Of a stretch of DNA of 64,000 nt, positions 55,872 through 63,863 are shown in pieces. The position numbers were made by a program, and so were the translations under genes. The stretch comes from an uncultured Clostridia bacterium (GTDB lineage: Bacteria; Bacillota; Clostridia; Christensenellales; UBA1242): the NCBI GenBank assembly GCA_947382485.1, contig CANCYS010000002.1, positions 1 to 64,000 on the forward strand, read 5' to 3'. Each line of letters starts with the position of its first letter. Within the stretch, counting starts at the first letter, position 1. Below the pieces are notes generated by a model. That model was not told the origin of the DNA, searched no databases, and saw only the letters and a list, made by a program, of their open reading frames with translations.

Positions 55872-56537
55872 ATGGTTTGGTGGAAAATTGCACTAACAAT
55901 AATAATTTCATATTTCTGCGGAAATATTTCTTTTTCACGCATAATTTCAATGTCAAAACACGATGATATAACAAAAATGGGTAGTGGCAATCCAGGTTCA
56001 ACCAACGTACTTAGACATTATGGTTTTAAATTTGGTGCAATAAATCTTGCTCTTGACATGCTTAAATCTTTCATACCATGTATAATTGTGTTTTACATTT
56101 GTAATCAAAGTTATTTAATGCTATATATAGCAGGCATATCATGTATGCTTGGTCATATATATCCTGTTGTTTATGGATTTCGTGGAGGCAAGGGAATTGC
56201 CACAATGATGGGTATGTTCCTCGCTGCAAATCCAATAGCAACCCTCATTGTACTTGGAATTGGTTTTGTAATTTGGCTAGTTTTTGAATATGGTGCAATA
56301 GTAAGTTTTATTTGTATCACATCACTCACTTGCATTGAAGGAATTAGAGCAAGGGCAACACTTGAAGTTTTAGATAGAAAAATTGTTTGTGTAATTTTAT
56401 TTGCAATTTTCTTGTTCACTTGGTATGCTCATAGAAAGAATATCGAAAGATTGCTTCTTGGAAAAGAAAATAAAGCAAGCCTTATTAAAAAGACTAACAA
56501 AAGATTAAAAGCAAAAAAGAATAAGGAGAATGTATGA
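55872..56537 (+). CDS. plsY: Acyl-phosphate:glycerol-3-phosphate acyltransferase PlsY
   Basis: 221 residues, five or so membrane helices. Motifs GSGNPGSTNVLR (about 37-48), GHIYPVVYGFRGGKGIATMMG (about 95-115) and a third conserved segment with a Glu after the fourth helix. It makes lysophosphatidic acid, the first step of phospholipid synthesis. The C-terminus is a Lys-rich tail (about 195-221). Overlaps the next gene by 4 bases (ATGA). Confidence 0.95.
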   Translation: MVWWKIALTIIISYFCGNISFSRIISMSKHDDITKMGSGNPGSTNVLRHYGFKFGAINLALDMLKSFIPCIIVFYICNQSYLMLYIAGISCMLGHIYPVVYGFRGGKGIATMMGMFLAANPIATLIVLGIGFVIWLVFEYGAIVSFICITSLTCIEGIRARATLEVLDRKIVCVILFAIFLFTWYAHRKNIERLLLGKENKASLIKKTNKRLKAKKNKENV

Positions 56538-57040
56538 AAGCATCAAAGGTTATTTTAAATATCATGTCAGTTGTGTGTTTCATTTATGGCGCACTCTATG
56601 TTTTTTCACTTGTGTTTATACCAGTGGGAATATATTGTTTTATTGGTGGAAGAAAGTTCTCATATAAGGCAGAACATTTAGAAGATACATTCACCATTCC
56701 AAATAAAGTTTTTAAAACTTATGTAATTTTTTCATGTGTTTTATGCTTTCCATTTGGTTTGCTTTCATTAATTCCATATTTCCTTATTGCAAGCAATAAT
56801 GTCAAAGTCACAAATAAAGAAGAAAATAATTTCGCAAATGAAGAATATGCAAATCCAAAAGTTGAAACAATTATGAATGAAAATCAAGAAACAACATCTC
56901 AAACAGATAGTTCGCAAGAAACTGAACAAGAAAAGCAAGAAAAGTTCAGAAAGTTGCAAAACTTCCATGACAAGGGTTTAATAACAGATGATGAACTTGA
57001 AATGGCAAGAGAACAACTCTTTGGCAAAAAGGATAATTAA
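56534..57040 (+). CDS. Membrane protein with C-terminal SHOCT domain, unknown
   Basis: 168 residues: two hydrophobic segments (about 8-35 and 58-88), an acidic, Gln/Thr/Ser-rich linker (about 92-135), and a C-terminal SHOCT-type segment at about 136-165 (FRKLQNFHDKGLITDDELEMAREQLF), a short module found at the ends of many membrane proteins and thought to mediate oligomerisation. Coupled to plsY through a 4-base overlap. Function unknown. Confidence 0.82.
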   Translation: MKASKVILNIMSVVCFIYGALYVFSLVFIPVGIYCFIGGRKFSYKAEHLEDTFTIPNKVFKTYVIFSCVLCFPFGLLSLIPYFLIASNNVKVTNKEENNFANEEYANPKVETIMNENQETTSQTDSSQETEQEKQEKFRKLQNFHDKGLITDDELEMAREQLFGKKDN

Positions 57041-57049
57041 ATTAAAAAT

Positions 57050-57082
57050 ATAAGCAGTGAATTTCGCTGCTTATTTTTTTTT
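57050..57082 (+). terminator. Intrinsic terminator
   Basis: ATAAGCAG (57050-57057) pairs with CTGCTTAT (57067-57074), extended inward by a T-G and a G-C pair, followed by a long T-run. Confidence 0.9.
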
Positions 57083-57094
57083 GTTTAAAATTTA

Positions 57095-57123
57095 GCATAT
57101 TCAATTTTTTCCGTTCATATATA
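57095..57123 (+). promoter_or_regulatory. Candidate sigma-E promoter of spoIVA
   Basis: GCATATT (57095-57101) is a perfect match to the B. subtilis sigma-E -35 (KMATATT). After exactly 14 bases comes CATATATA (57116-57123), matching five of the seven fixed positions of CATACANT. It lies 30 bases before the spoIVA start. spoIVA is a known sigma-E gene in Bacillus, and sigE is in this window. Confidence 0.7.
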
Positions 57124-57153
57124 TTTTGTAGAAACAGAAAATTGGAGGAATCT

Positions 57154-58632
57154 ATGGAAGACTTTGAAATATATAATGATATTGCAAAGAGAACAAATGG
57201 CGATATATATGTTGGCGTAGTAGGACCTGTTAGAACAGGAAAGTCAACTTTCATTTCAAAATTTATGCAAAGTTCAATATTAAATAACATTACAAATGAA
57301 TATGAAAAACAAAGAACAATTGATGAAATGCCACAATCAGGTGCTGGTAAAACAATAATGACAATGCAACCAAAATTTGTACCAAGCGAGGCAGTTACTG
57401 TTAATTTCAGTAAAGAAGTTTCAGCAAAAGTTAGACTTGTTGATTGTGTTGGTTATGCCATTTCAGGTGCAAATGGATTTATGGAAAATGACACTCCACG
57501 TATGGTAAAAACTCCTTGGAGCGAAGAAGAAATGTCATTTGAAGATGCCGCAGAACTTGGAACTAAAAAAGTAATTTCAGAGCATTCGACAATTGCAGTT
57601 TTAGTAACAACAGATGGTTCAATCACAGATATTGAAAGAGAAAACTATGTTGCAGCAGAAGAAAGAGTAGTACGTGAACTCAAAGAAAATAACAAACCAT
57701 TTGTTATTGTTTTAAATAGCAGAGATCCAGAGAGTGATGAATGTTTGGCACTTGCTGAAAGTTTAAAAGAAAAATATAATGTTCCAGTAATGCCATTTGA
57801 TAACTCTGCTCTCACTGCAAATGATATCACAGAAATCATTAAAACAATTTTAATGGAATTTCCAATCAAACAATTGAATTTTAAACTTCCAAATTGGATT
57901 ATGGCACTTCCTTATGAAGATGAATTCATTCAAGAAATCATGAAAGGCGTAAAGGAAAAATGTGCTAGCGTATTCAAAATGAGTGACCATAAAAACTTAT
58001 TTGACATGTTTGCTGGTAGCAGTGATTTAAAAGAACTTGAACTTGCAAGTTTAAATATGTCAAGTGGTGAAGTTTGTTTCAATATTCCTGTTGATGAGAA
58101 TTTATATTATAAAACTCTCAGCAAAGAATGTGGAACTGAAATCAAAGATGACTTCCAATTAATGAAATACTTAAAGGAAGTTGCTGCAAATAAAAATGAA
58201 TATGACAAAATCAAAACAGCCCTTGACATGGTAAAACAAACTGGCTATGGTGTTGTTAGTCCAACCCTTGATGATTTAACCTTACAAGAGCCTGAAATTG
58301 TAACAAAAGGCGGAAGTTCAAGCATAAAACTTAAAGCAACAGCTCCAAGTTTGCACATCATGAGAGTAGATGTTGAATCAGAACTTTGTCCAGCAGTTGG
58401 AAGTGTTGAACAAAGTGGTTCTCTCGTCACATACATGATGAACGAATTTGAAAATAATAAGCAAGAAATTTGGAATAAAAATATGTTTGGAAAGCCAATG
58501 AACGAACTTATGAAAGATACAATCGACACAAAACTCGCTGGTCTTCCAGAAGAAGTTCAAGGAAAGATGAGAAAAACTCTCACAAAGATTGTAAATGAAA
58601 GAAAGGGTGGAGTAATCTGTATTCTTTTATAA
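57154..58632 (+). CDS. spoIVA: Stage IV sporulation protein A (coat morphogenetic ATPase)
   Basis: 492 residues from the ATG at 57154, the same length as Bacillus SpoIVA. An upstream TTG at 57142 overlaps the ribosome site GGAGGA and is rejected. Walker A GPVRTGKST (about 25-33), a G3-like VDCVGYAI segment, a middle domain, and the conserved C-terminus ending GGVICILL. SpoIVA hydrolyses ATP to polymerise on the forespore surface as the base of the coat. The preceding promoter looks sigma-E dependent. Confidence 0.97.
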   Translation: MEDFEIYNDIAKRTNGDIYVGVVGPVRTGKSTFISKFMQSSILNNITNEYEKQRTIDEMPQSGAGKTIMTMQPKFVPSEAVTVNFSKEVSAKVRLVDCVGYAISGANGFMENDTPRMVKTPWSEEEMSFEDAAELGTKKVISEHSTIAVLVTTDGSITDIERENYVAAEERVVRELKENNKPFVIVLNSRDPESDECLALAESLKEKYNVPVMPFDNSALTANDITEIIKTILMEFPIKQLNFKLPNWIMALPYEDEFIQEIMKGVKEKCASVFKMSDHKNLFDMFAGSSDLKELELASLNMSSGEVCFNIPVDENLYYKTLSKECGTEIKDDFQLMKYLKEVAANKNEYDKIKTALDMVKQTGYGVVSPTLDDLTLQEPEIVTKGGSSSIKLKATAPSLHIMRVDVESELCPAVGSVEQSGSLVTYMMNEFENNKQEIWNKNMFGKPMNELMKDTIDTKLAGLPEEVQGKMRKTLTKIVNERKGGVICILL

Positions 58633-58633
58633 T

Positions 58634-58665
58634 AAAAATAAAGGTGGATTTCCACCTTTATTTTT
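58634..58665. terminator. Bidirectional terminator between spoIVA and the GH18 gene
   Basis: AAAAATAAAGGTGGA (58634-58648), TT, TCCACCTTTATTTTT (58651-58665): a perfect 15-bp inverted repeat with A and T flanks, suited to ending both converging transcripts. Confidence 0.93.
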
Positions 58666-58666
58666 A

Positions 58667-59800
58667 TTAATGATTATCTTGACTGTATCTTTGAAGAATA
58701 TTTGTAAATGTATATTGTTTTGAAATAGCTTTGTTGCTTTCAAGAATAGCATCTCTGTTTACAGACCACATTGAAATTAGTCCATAGTTATGTTCAATTG
58801 CGTCGTTTACGATTGTATTTGCCATTTCAGTTGTGAAAATAGGGTATAGGTTGCTTTCATAACCAATTGAGAATGTTGCACCAGTTTTAAGATATGCTTG
58901 TTCGTCAGAAAGTTGGAAACCTAAGTTTGCATAAATGTGTTTGAGTTGTTTCACAGAATTTCTAATAGCACGGACAGATGCTGTACCATAGTCTTCATTT
59001 TCATAAACACCAGTTCCATAACACATTGTCATTGAGTTAATAATTGTAACATCAACACCTGCTTCAAGGTATGCTTTAATAATGTTGATTTGTTTCTGTT
59101 CCCAGCCACTAGGCATGATAGGAATAGTTAAAGTAATTTCAATTTTAGTTTTATCTTGAACATTTTTGATTGCTCTTGCATTCACAATATTTTGGTCTTG
59201 GTCTTGGTTAGATTCTTCAATATCAAGGTCAAGTCTTTTAATTTTATATGTATTAATAACATCTAAATAAAAGTCTTCAAGTGCAGTTTGGTTTTGAGTA
59301 ACTTTCCATGGTGCATCGCCAAGTTGTCCACCAATAGAAATTGTATAATCACCACCACGTTTTCTTAAATTTTCAAGTGAAGTGGCAATACCTTGATATT
59401 GGTAGCCATCATTTCCTTCCTCGCTAAGTGAATAATATCCACCCCAGCCCCAACGAATTTTTCCATTAGAATCAAGTGGCTTTTGCATATCAGGATTAAT
59501 GAATCCCAAGTTAAAATATTTAAAACCAGATTCATCAGAAAGTTTTCCAAGGTCAGGTGCACCATTTAAACTATATGCTTTTGAAGGGTCAACCCAAGAT
59601 GACATATCAATATAAGGTGCAGCAAGTCTAACAGGCCAACCACTTTTTTGTGTTTTATTTTCTGGGTCAGTTATCATTTGTTTTGTCATCATTGGATATG
59701 TAAAAATTAAAATGAGGGAAATAACAAATACAATGCCAATGCTTACAAAAATTGGAATATATCTTTTTTGAAAAGATGTTAAATTTCTAAAATCAATCAT
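58667..59800 (-). CDS. Membrane-anchored GH18 chitinase-like protein
   Basis: 377 residues from the ATG at 59800; AGAGGTACAT precedes it on this strand, so the longer 394-residue reading from 59851 is not preferred. N-terminal anchor at about residues 14-38, then a TIM-barrel GH18 domain: APYIDMSSW, FKYFNLGFI, GGDYTISIGGQLGDAPW, and the catalytic DxDxE as LDLDIEES. It would act outside the membrane on a GlcNAc-containing glycan such as chitin or wall material. A TATAAT at 59843-59848 (this strand) lies about 42 bases before the start, with no clear -35. It converges on spoIVA; a spore or wall role is only suggested by position. Confidence 0.87.
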   Translation of the reverse strand: MIDFRNLTSFQKRYIPIFVSIGIVFVISLILIFTYPMMTKQMITDPENKTQKSGWPVRLAAPYIDMSSWVDPSKAYSLNGAPDLGKLSDESGFKYFNLGFINPDMQKPLDSNGKIRWGWGGYYSLSEEGNDGYQYQGIATSLENLRKRGGDYTISIGGQLGDAPWKVTQNQTALEDFYLDVINTYKIKRLDLDIEESNQDQDQNIVNARAIKNVQDKTKIEITLTIPIMPSGWEQKQINIIKAYLEAGVDVTIINSMTMCYGTGVYENEDYGTASVRAIRNSVKQLKHIYANLGFQLSDEQAYLKTGATFSIGYESNLYPIFTTEMANTIVNDAIEHNYGLISMWSVNRDAILESNKAISKQYTFTNILQRYSQDNH

Positions 59801-59903
59801 ATGTACCTCTTTGATAATCCTAGTTTGCGACATATCGACAAAATTATACAAAAAATCAAAGTTTATTTATTTTTATCTTAAAACGATTAAACAATAATAA
59901 TGT

Positions 59904-59932
59904 TTGACATTAGATTTTGTTAAAGTTAGAAT
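59904..59932 (+). promoter_or_regulatory. Sigma-A promoter
   Basis: TTGACA (59904-59909), a 17-base spacer and TAGAAT (59927-59932), 21 bases before the histidine-phosphatase start. Confidence 0.82.
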
Positions 59933-59953
59933 TAAAACAACGAGGTATAATAT

Positions 59954-60475
59954 ATGATTATAATGTTTGTTAGACATGCAGAGTCAAAAAATGATAAGTT
60001 AACAAAGTTTGGCAAAATTCAATGTAAGTTGGCAATCAAACAAAAAGAATCAATTAGATTCAGTAAAATATATTGCTCGTCATCAAACAGGTGTTTGCAG
60101 ACAGCGAGATACTTTCAAAAGAAGTATAAACTTTCACTTGATGTGTGTGACACTTTGAAAGAAAGGGAATTATTAGAAAATAGCAAACCACAGAATGAAA
60201 AAGAACAAGAATGGTATGATAATTATATGAATCCAATGTATTCTTGTGAAAGACCAGAAGGTTGCAAGGAATATCTTTCAAGAAATTTCTTTGAGTTTAA
60301 AAAGATTATAAACGAACATTTTGATAAAAATGAAAATGTAATAATTGTTGCACACAGCAGCACTCTCTATGCTTTGTATTCATACATTCATGGTTTGAAT
60401 AAAGGTGAAGACCTTGTTTGGTCAAGAGCAGGAAATTGTAGTAAAGTCTATTTTGAAATAACAAGCAAGGTGTAG
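59954..60475 (+). CDS. Histidine phosphatase (phosphoglycerate-mutase-like) protein
   Basis: 173 residues. The phosphohistidine motif is MFVRHAESK at residues 4-12, and the second catalytic His lies in VIIVAHSSTLYAL at about 133-145. An Arg in the segment SSNRCLQTARYF completes the usual pocket. It is short for the superfamily and the substrate is unknown. CGAGG site before the ATG. One base separates it from the next gene, so they form an operon. Confidence 0.85.
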   Translation: MIIMFVRHAESKNDKLTKFGKIQCKLAIKQKESIRFSKIYCSSSNRCLQTARYFQKKYKLSLDVCDTLKERELLENSKPQNEKEQEWYDNYMNPMYSCERPEGCKEYLSRNFFEFKKIINEHFDKNENVIIVAHSSTLYALYSYIHGLNKGEDLVWSRAGNCSKVYFEITSKV

Positions 60476-60476
60476 A

Positions 60477-61757
60477 ATGCAAAAAATTTTTTATAATGCA
60501 AATGTTCACACTCTCAGTGAAAGTAAAAAAGTAGAAGCCTTTTTAATAAACAATGGTTCAATTGTTTTTGTTGGAACAAACAAAGAGGTTCTTGCAATGA
60601 AAACAAAAGATACCAAAATAGTTGATATGAAAAATCAGACAATCTTGCCTGCTTTTTTTGCTATGTTCACACAAGTTTTTCAAGTTATAGAAAACAGTTT
60701 AATAGAAAAAAATATAATAGATAAAAATCAAATTTCTGTTATTGATAATGATAAAGAAGATGGAGATTATGATAAGTTTGAAAACTTTGAAGCATATTTA
60801 AATGAGTTTTTAATTTTACAAGAAAACCTTTTAAAGTTAGGTATAACAACTTTGACAGAAATTAATTTGAATAAGAGAAGTTTTGTATTTTTTGAAAAAC
60901 TTTCAGAAAGTGAAAAATTAAAAATAGATGTCGTAGGTTATATAGACATCAAAAACGCAAAGTTTGTAATGGATGATAATTGTAAGTCGTTTAGAAAGTA
61001 TACAAATCATTTTAGACTTGGTGGTTATTATATAGAACTTGATGGAGATTTAACCAAGAAAACTGCGTGGCTAAAAAAACCATATAATCATGGATATGTT
61101 GGATATGGAAATTATTTTGACGAGCAATTAAAATTTATAATAAAGTCAGCTATTGATGAAAAAAAACAACTTCTTGTTCATGCAAGCGGAGATATGTCTG
61201 TAACACAATTTGTTAGATGTTACAGTGAAGCCGTTAACAGTGATGAGGTAGAAGACAATTATAGGCCAGTCATAATTAGTTGCAATTTAATAGGGAATAA
61301 AGAAATTGAATATTTAAAACAATTAAAAATTGCTTTAAGTTTTAATTTAGATGAAATTAGAGAAAACGATAAAAAACATTGGAAAATCATTGGACTAAGA
61401 AAATATAATTTAAAACCAGTAAAACTTGCTTATGAAAAGGGTATAGATGTTATTTTTCAAAGCGGAAATAGTATGAAAGTAAATCCAATAAAAATAATTC
61501 AAACAGCGTTGCAACGAAAAACAAAAGATGAATTAGTTCTTGGAAAAAAGCATAAGTTAACATTTTCAAATGCACTTGAAATTTTAATTTTAAATTCTTC
61601 AATATATTGTTTTGATGATTCATATAAAGGTAGTATTGAAAGCGGAAAGCAAGGCAATTTCGTTGTATTAAATCATTCTATTGATGATGATTTAGATATA
61701 AATTTTGATGAATTGTCGGTTTTAGAAACATATATTTGTGGTGAAAAAGTAAAATAA
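60477..61757 (+). CDS. Degenerate amidohydrolase-like protein, metal site apparently lost
   Basis: 426 residues. The overall plan is that of YtcJ-type amidohydrolases: an N-terminal beta segment (FYNANVHTLSESKKVEAFLINNGSI in pieces), DMKNQTILPAF at about 50-60, VHASGDMSV in the middle, and the closing segment with SGKQGNFVVLN. The canonical metal motif after LPGF (D-x-H-x-H) reads AMFTQ here (residues 62-66), so both histidines are missing. The late metal Asp position (normally GSD) reads FQSGNS. It is intact and in an operon, so it looks like a maintained non-enzymatic protein rather than a decaying gene. Function unknown. Confidence 0.75.
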   Translation: MQKIFYNANVHTLSESKKVEAFLINNGSIVFVGTNKEVLAMKTKDTKIVDMKNQTILPAFFAMFTQVFQVIENSLIEKNIIDKNQISVIDNDKEDGDYDKFENFEAYLNEFLILQENLLKLGITTLTEINLNKRSFVFFEKLSESEKLKIDVVGYIDIKNAKFVMDDNCKSFRKYTNHFRLGGYYIELDGDLTKKTAWLKKPYNHGYVGYGNYFDEQLKFIIKSAIDEKKQLLVHASGDMSVTQFVRCYSEAVNSDEVEDNYRPVIISCNLIGNKEIEYLKQLKIALSFNLDEIRENDKKHWKIIGLRKYNLKPVKLAYEKGIDVIFQSGNSMKVNPIKIIQTALQRKTKDELVLGKKHKLTFSNALEILILNSSIYCFDDSYKGSIESGKQGNFVVLNHSIDDDLDINFDELSVLETYICGEKVK

Positions 61758-61779
61758 AAGATGGCTTAGCCATCTTTTT
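61756..61779. terminator. Bidirectional terminator
   Basis: AAAAGATGGC (61756-61765), loop TTA, GCCATCTTTT (61769-61778). It serves the amidohydrolase-like gene and the convergent lipoprotein gene, whose stop touches it. Confidence 0.9.
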
Positions 61780-62380
61780 AATATGTTAAATTAGTACTCA
61801 AATCTTTGCATAAACGAATTTTTATTTGATTTATATCTTCTTTTAAGATAGGTGTACTAAACTCAAAATTAATATTCTTTGAGTTTTCTGTAAATTTACT
61901 AGTTCCAACTAGTTTAAAAATATAATTATTGTTATTATCAATGTAGATGACATATGCCAATACATCAGTTGTTTCAAAAATCACTTCAATGTCAAATTGC
62001 AAAATATTTTCATGTTTAGTGATAAAATATACTATATTCTCACTATTGTAAGATTGATTGCTTAGACTATTGCTATCATAAAAATAGACAATGCTCAAAA
62101 ATTCGCTTCCAAGAACAGAATTATTATTGATAGAATTTAAAACTTCATTTTTGTAAGAATCATTAGAATTAAATTCATAAAAGTAATCGTTGTATGGTGT
62201 GTTTTGATAGATTGCTATTCCTATAAATTTATATTTTGCATTAATGTTTATGTTTGAGTTTTCAGCAACAATATCTTCTTCATTACCTGTTGGCATATTT
62301 TTGTTTGTACCACAAGCAACAAATTGCAAACTAAAAACAAGTATCAAGCATAAAGCAAGTAACTTGCGTTTGAAATGCAT
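61778..62380 (-). CDS. Lipoprotein of unknown function
   Basis: 200 residues with a lipoprotein signal: a basic start, a hydrophobic core and the lipobox FVAC at about residues 20-23. The mature part is Asn/Ser/Tyr-rich and probably beta-rich (KYKFIGIAIYQNTPY, LQFDIEVIFETTDVLAYVIYI). No family recognised. AAAGGA precedes the ATG on this strand. Expected to be processed by LspA (22822). Confidence 0.85.
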   Translation of the reverse strand: MHFKRKLLALCLILVFSLQFVACGTNKNMPTGNEEDIVAENSNININAKYKFIGIAIYQNTPYNDYFYEFNSNDSYKNEVLNSINNNSVLGSEFLSIVYFYDSNSLSNQSYNSENIVYFITKHENILQFDIEVIFETTDVLAYVIYIDNNNNYIFKLVGTSKFTENSKNINFEFSTPILKEDINQIKIRLCKDLSTNLTY

Positions 62381-62437
62381 AAATTTATCCTTTGTAATAG
62401 TCTTTTGTAGGGTCGTTTTATAAAAAACAACTCAATC

Positions 62438-62467
62438 ATTATACAATAAAGACAATTAAAAAGTAAA
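62438..62467 (-). promoter_or_regulatory. Probable promoter of the lipoprotein gene
   Basis: On the minus strand, TTTACT (62467-62462), an 18-base spacer and TATAAT (62443-62438), about 57 bases before the lipoprotein start. The -35 is only a fair match. Confidence 0.45.
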
Positions 62468-62470
62468 CAA

Positions 62471-62507
62471 AAAAATGCGACATAAAAATACAAAATACGA
62501 CATTTTT
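62471..62507 (-). terminator. Weak terminator after the deoxyribosyltransferase-like gene
   Basis: On the minus strand AAAAATG and CATTTTT pair across a 23-base loop and are followed by more T. It lies 19 bases after the gene's stop. The stem is short, so the assignment is tentative. Confidence 0.4.
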
Positions 62508-62525
62508 GTAACTAACATTTTTAAA

Positions 62526-63002
62526 TTACTTATTCAAAAATTCAACAGTTTCAAACAATAGCTTGTTTAATGAGTTGTGAGGTTTTTTATTAGAAACTTT
62601 TTTATATAAAGCATCAAGATATCTGGTTTTATCAGCACCATCAGGTCTGCCATAAACTATTAATTTTTCACTATTAATATAAAATCCAAATTCAACATTT
62701 GTTGTAAGTGCAGGAAGTTCAGGAAATTTTCTTGGAACCCAAAATACAATAACTGATGAAGAGTGTAGGGCATTCCATTCCCATTCAAATTGTTTTTCAA
62801 ATTCTGTTATTGGCTGGTTGTTTTCATACTCAGGAACATAAACAACTCCGTCAAAATTTAATTCATTTAAAATTTTAATGGCTTCAACTCTCCAACTAAT
62901 TTTATCTTTATTTTCTGGAAATTCTCTACGGATTGTTGGGCCTGCTAAAAATATAGATTTATTACTTTTAATGACAGGTTTATCAGAAAAATTTACAACC
63001 AT
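62526..63002 (-). CDS. Nucleoside 2-deoxyribosyltransferase-like protein
   Basis: 158 residues. IFLAGPTIR at about residues 17-25 is the nucleotide-binding start of this family, followed by VVYVPEYENN, EWEWNALHSSSVIVFWVPR (an acidic residue followed by a beta-strand that hosts the catalytic Glu region) and TNVEFGFYINSEKLIVYGRPDGADKTRYLD in pieces, with the family's N-V-E-F-G. It probably acts on nucleosides or nucleoside-like signals. AAGGAG site. Same strand as, and 15 bases after, the HD gene. Confidence 0.82.
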   Translation of the reverse strand: MVVNFSDKPVIKSNKSIFLAGPTIRREFPENKDKISWRVEAIKILNELNFDGVVYVPEYENNQPITEFEKQFEWEWNALHSSSVIVFWVPRKFPELPALTTNVEFGFYINSEKLIVYGRPDGADKTRYLDALYKKVSNKKPHNSLNKLLFETVEFLNK

Positions 63003-63017
63003 AGTTTTCTCCTTAGT

Positions 63018-63632
63018 TTAACTAGAAATAAATTTTTTTAAAACATTAATTTGATTTTTTGCAAGAATTTTTGCTGTTTCTGTTTTAAGTTTGTTAGCAT
63101 GAGGAAGCATTGTGTTGAAAACATAATGCTTTGTAGAAATTGGGTGAGTGTTAGGCATATAACTTTCATCGTCCAATGCAATTTCGGGCTTTGACTTAGG
63201 AATGTTATGGGTCTTGCAATATGTTAAAGTTCTTTTGAGTCCACGTTTTCCAAGTGCATCTAAAATGTCTGCATCTTGCAAGATAATGAGTTCTTTATTG
63301 GTGCTATCAATTTCTTTTAACTCATGGTTTTCAATTACATATAAAATTTTATCAAGTTTTGATTTATCAACATTAAGATTAATAAGTGTTTCTTCAATAA
63401 ATGGCAAACTTTCTCTTGGGGTTACATATCGACCGATTTTTCCTTGCATAACTCTGTGCACATCATGAAATAGAGCAGAGATATAAAGAACATAGGTGTC
63501 AACATCACCTTCATATTTTTGAATTTTTTTACAAAAAGAAAGCACACGAAAAATATGACCAAAGTCATGTCCTGTATTTTCACCTTTATAAATTTCCTTT
63601 GCTTTTTTATAAAATCTTCTTAAATTCTCCAT
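63018..63632 (-). CDS. HD-domain phosphohydrolase
   Basis: 204 residues. HD-family metal ligands: GHDFGHIFRV (His at about residue 22 and 26) and ALFHDVHRV (the His-Asp pair at about 55-56), and a later Asp in LQDADILDALGKRG. The product is likely a phosphohydrolase for nucleotides or cyclic nucleotides; the substrate is not known. No ribosome site: the minus-strand TGCTATAAT ends 9 bases before the ATG, so the mRNA may be leaderless. It heads a two-gene unit with the deoxyribosyltransferase-like gene. Confidence 0.88.
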   Translation of the reverse strand: MENLRRFYKKAKEIYKGENTGHDFGHIFRVLSFCKKIQKYEGDVDTYVLYISALFHDVHRVMQGKIGRYVTPRESLPFIEETLINLNVDKSKLDKILYVIENHELKEIDSTNKELIILQDADILDALGKRGLKRTLTYCKTHNIPKSKPEIALDDESYMPNTHPISTKHYVFNTMLPHANKLKTETAKILAKNQINVLKKFISS

Positions 63633-63641
63633 ATTAATATA

Positions 63642-63650
63642 ATTATAGCA
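63642..63650 (-). promoter_or_regulatory. Extended -10 promoter of the HD gene
   Basis: On the minus strand TGCTATAAT (63650-63642) is an extended -10 element. No good -35 is present 17 bases upstream (TTTTAA). It lies so close to the ATG at 63632 that transcription would start at or next to the start codon. Confidence 0.6.
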
Positions 63651-63689
63651 TATAAATATGCGTTTTAAAATAAAATATATAATTTAATA

Positions 63690-63720
63690 AAAAATGCTAA
63701 GGCTTAACCTTAGCATTTTT
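63690..63720 (-). terminator. Terminator of the tRNA array
   Basis: AAAAATGCTAAGG (63690-63702), loop CTTAA, CCTTAGCATTTTT (63708-63720): a perfect 13-bp stem with a T-rich tail on the minus strand, directly after the tRNA-Lys 3' end. Confidence 0.92.
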
Positions 63721-63795
63721 GGTGGCTCGCCCGGGATTCGAACCCGGGACCCCTTGATTAAAAGTCAAGTGCTCTACCGACTGAGCTAGCGAACC
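63720..63795 (-). tRNA. tRNA-Lys (anticodon TTT)
   Basis: The minus strand gives a 76-base cloverleaf including an encoded CCA. The acceptor stem is GGTTCGC with GCGAGCC, discriminator A. The D arm has AGCTCAGTCGGTAGAGC, the anticodon stem-loop TTGACTTTTAATCAA gives TTT, and the T arm has GGTTCGAATCC. Confidence 0.95.
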
Positions 63796-63863
63796 ATATT
63801 TCGACATTATTATTATAAATATATTTCAAGATTTTGCAAGAGATTTTTAGTATTTTTTTTAAA

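Noticed and set aside
57142-57153. TTG start of spoIVA
   Set aside because: It overlaps the GGAGGA ribosome site, and the ATG at 57154 gives the exact family length.
58667-59800. GH18 protein with a lost first catalytic-motif Asp
   Set aside because: The DxDxE core (D-L-D-I-E) is complete; the GH18 subgroup it resembles commonly lacks the extra leading Asp, so there is no reason to call it inactive.
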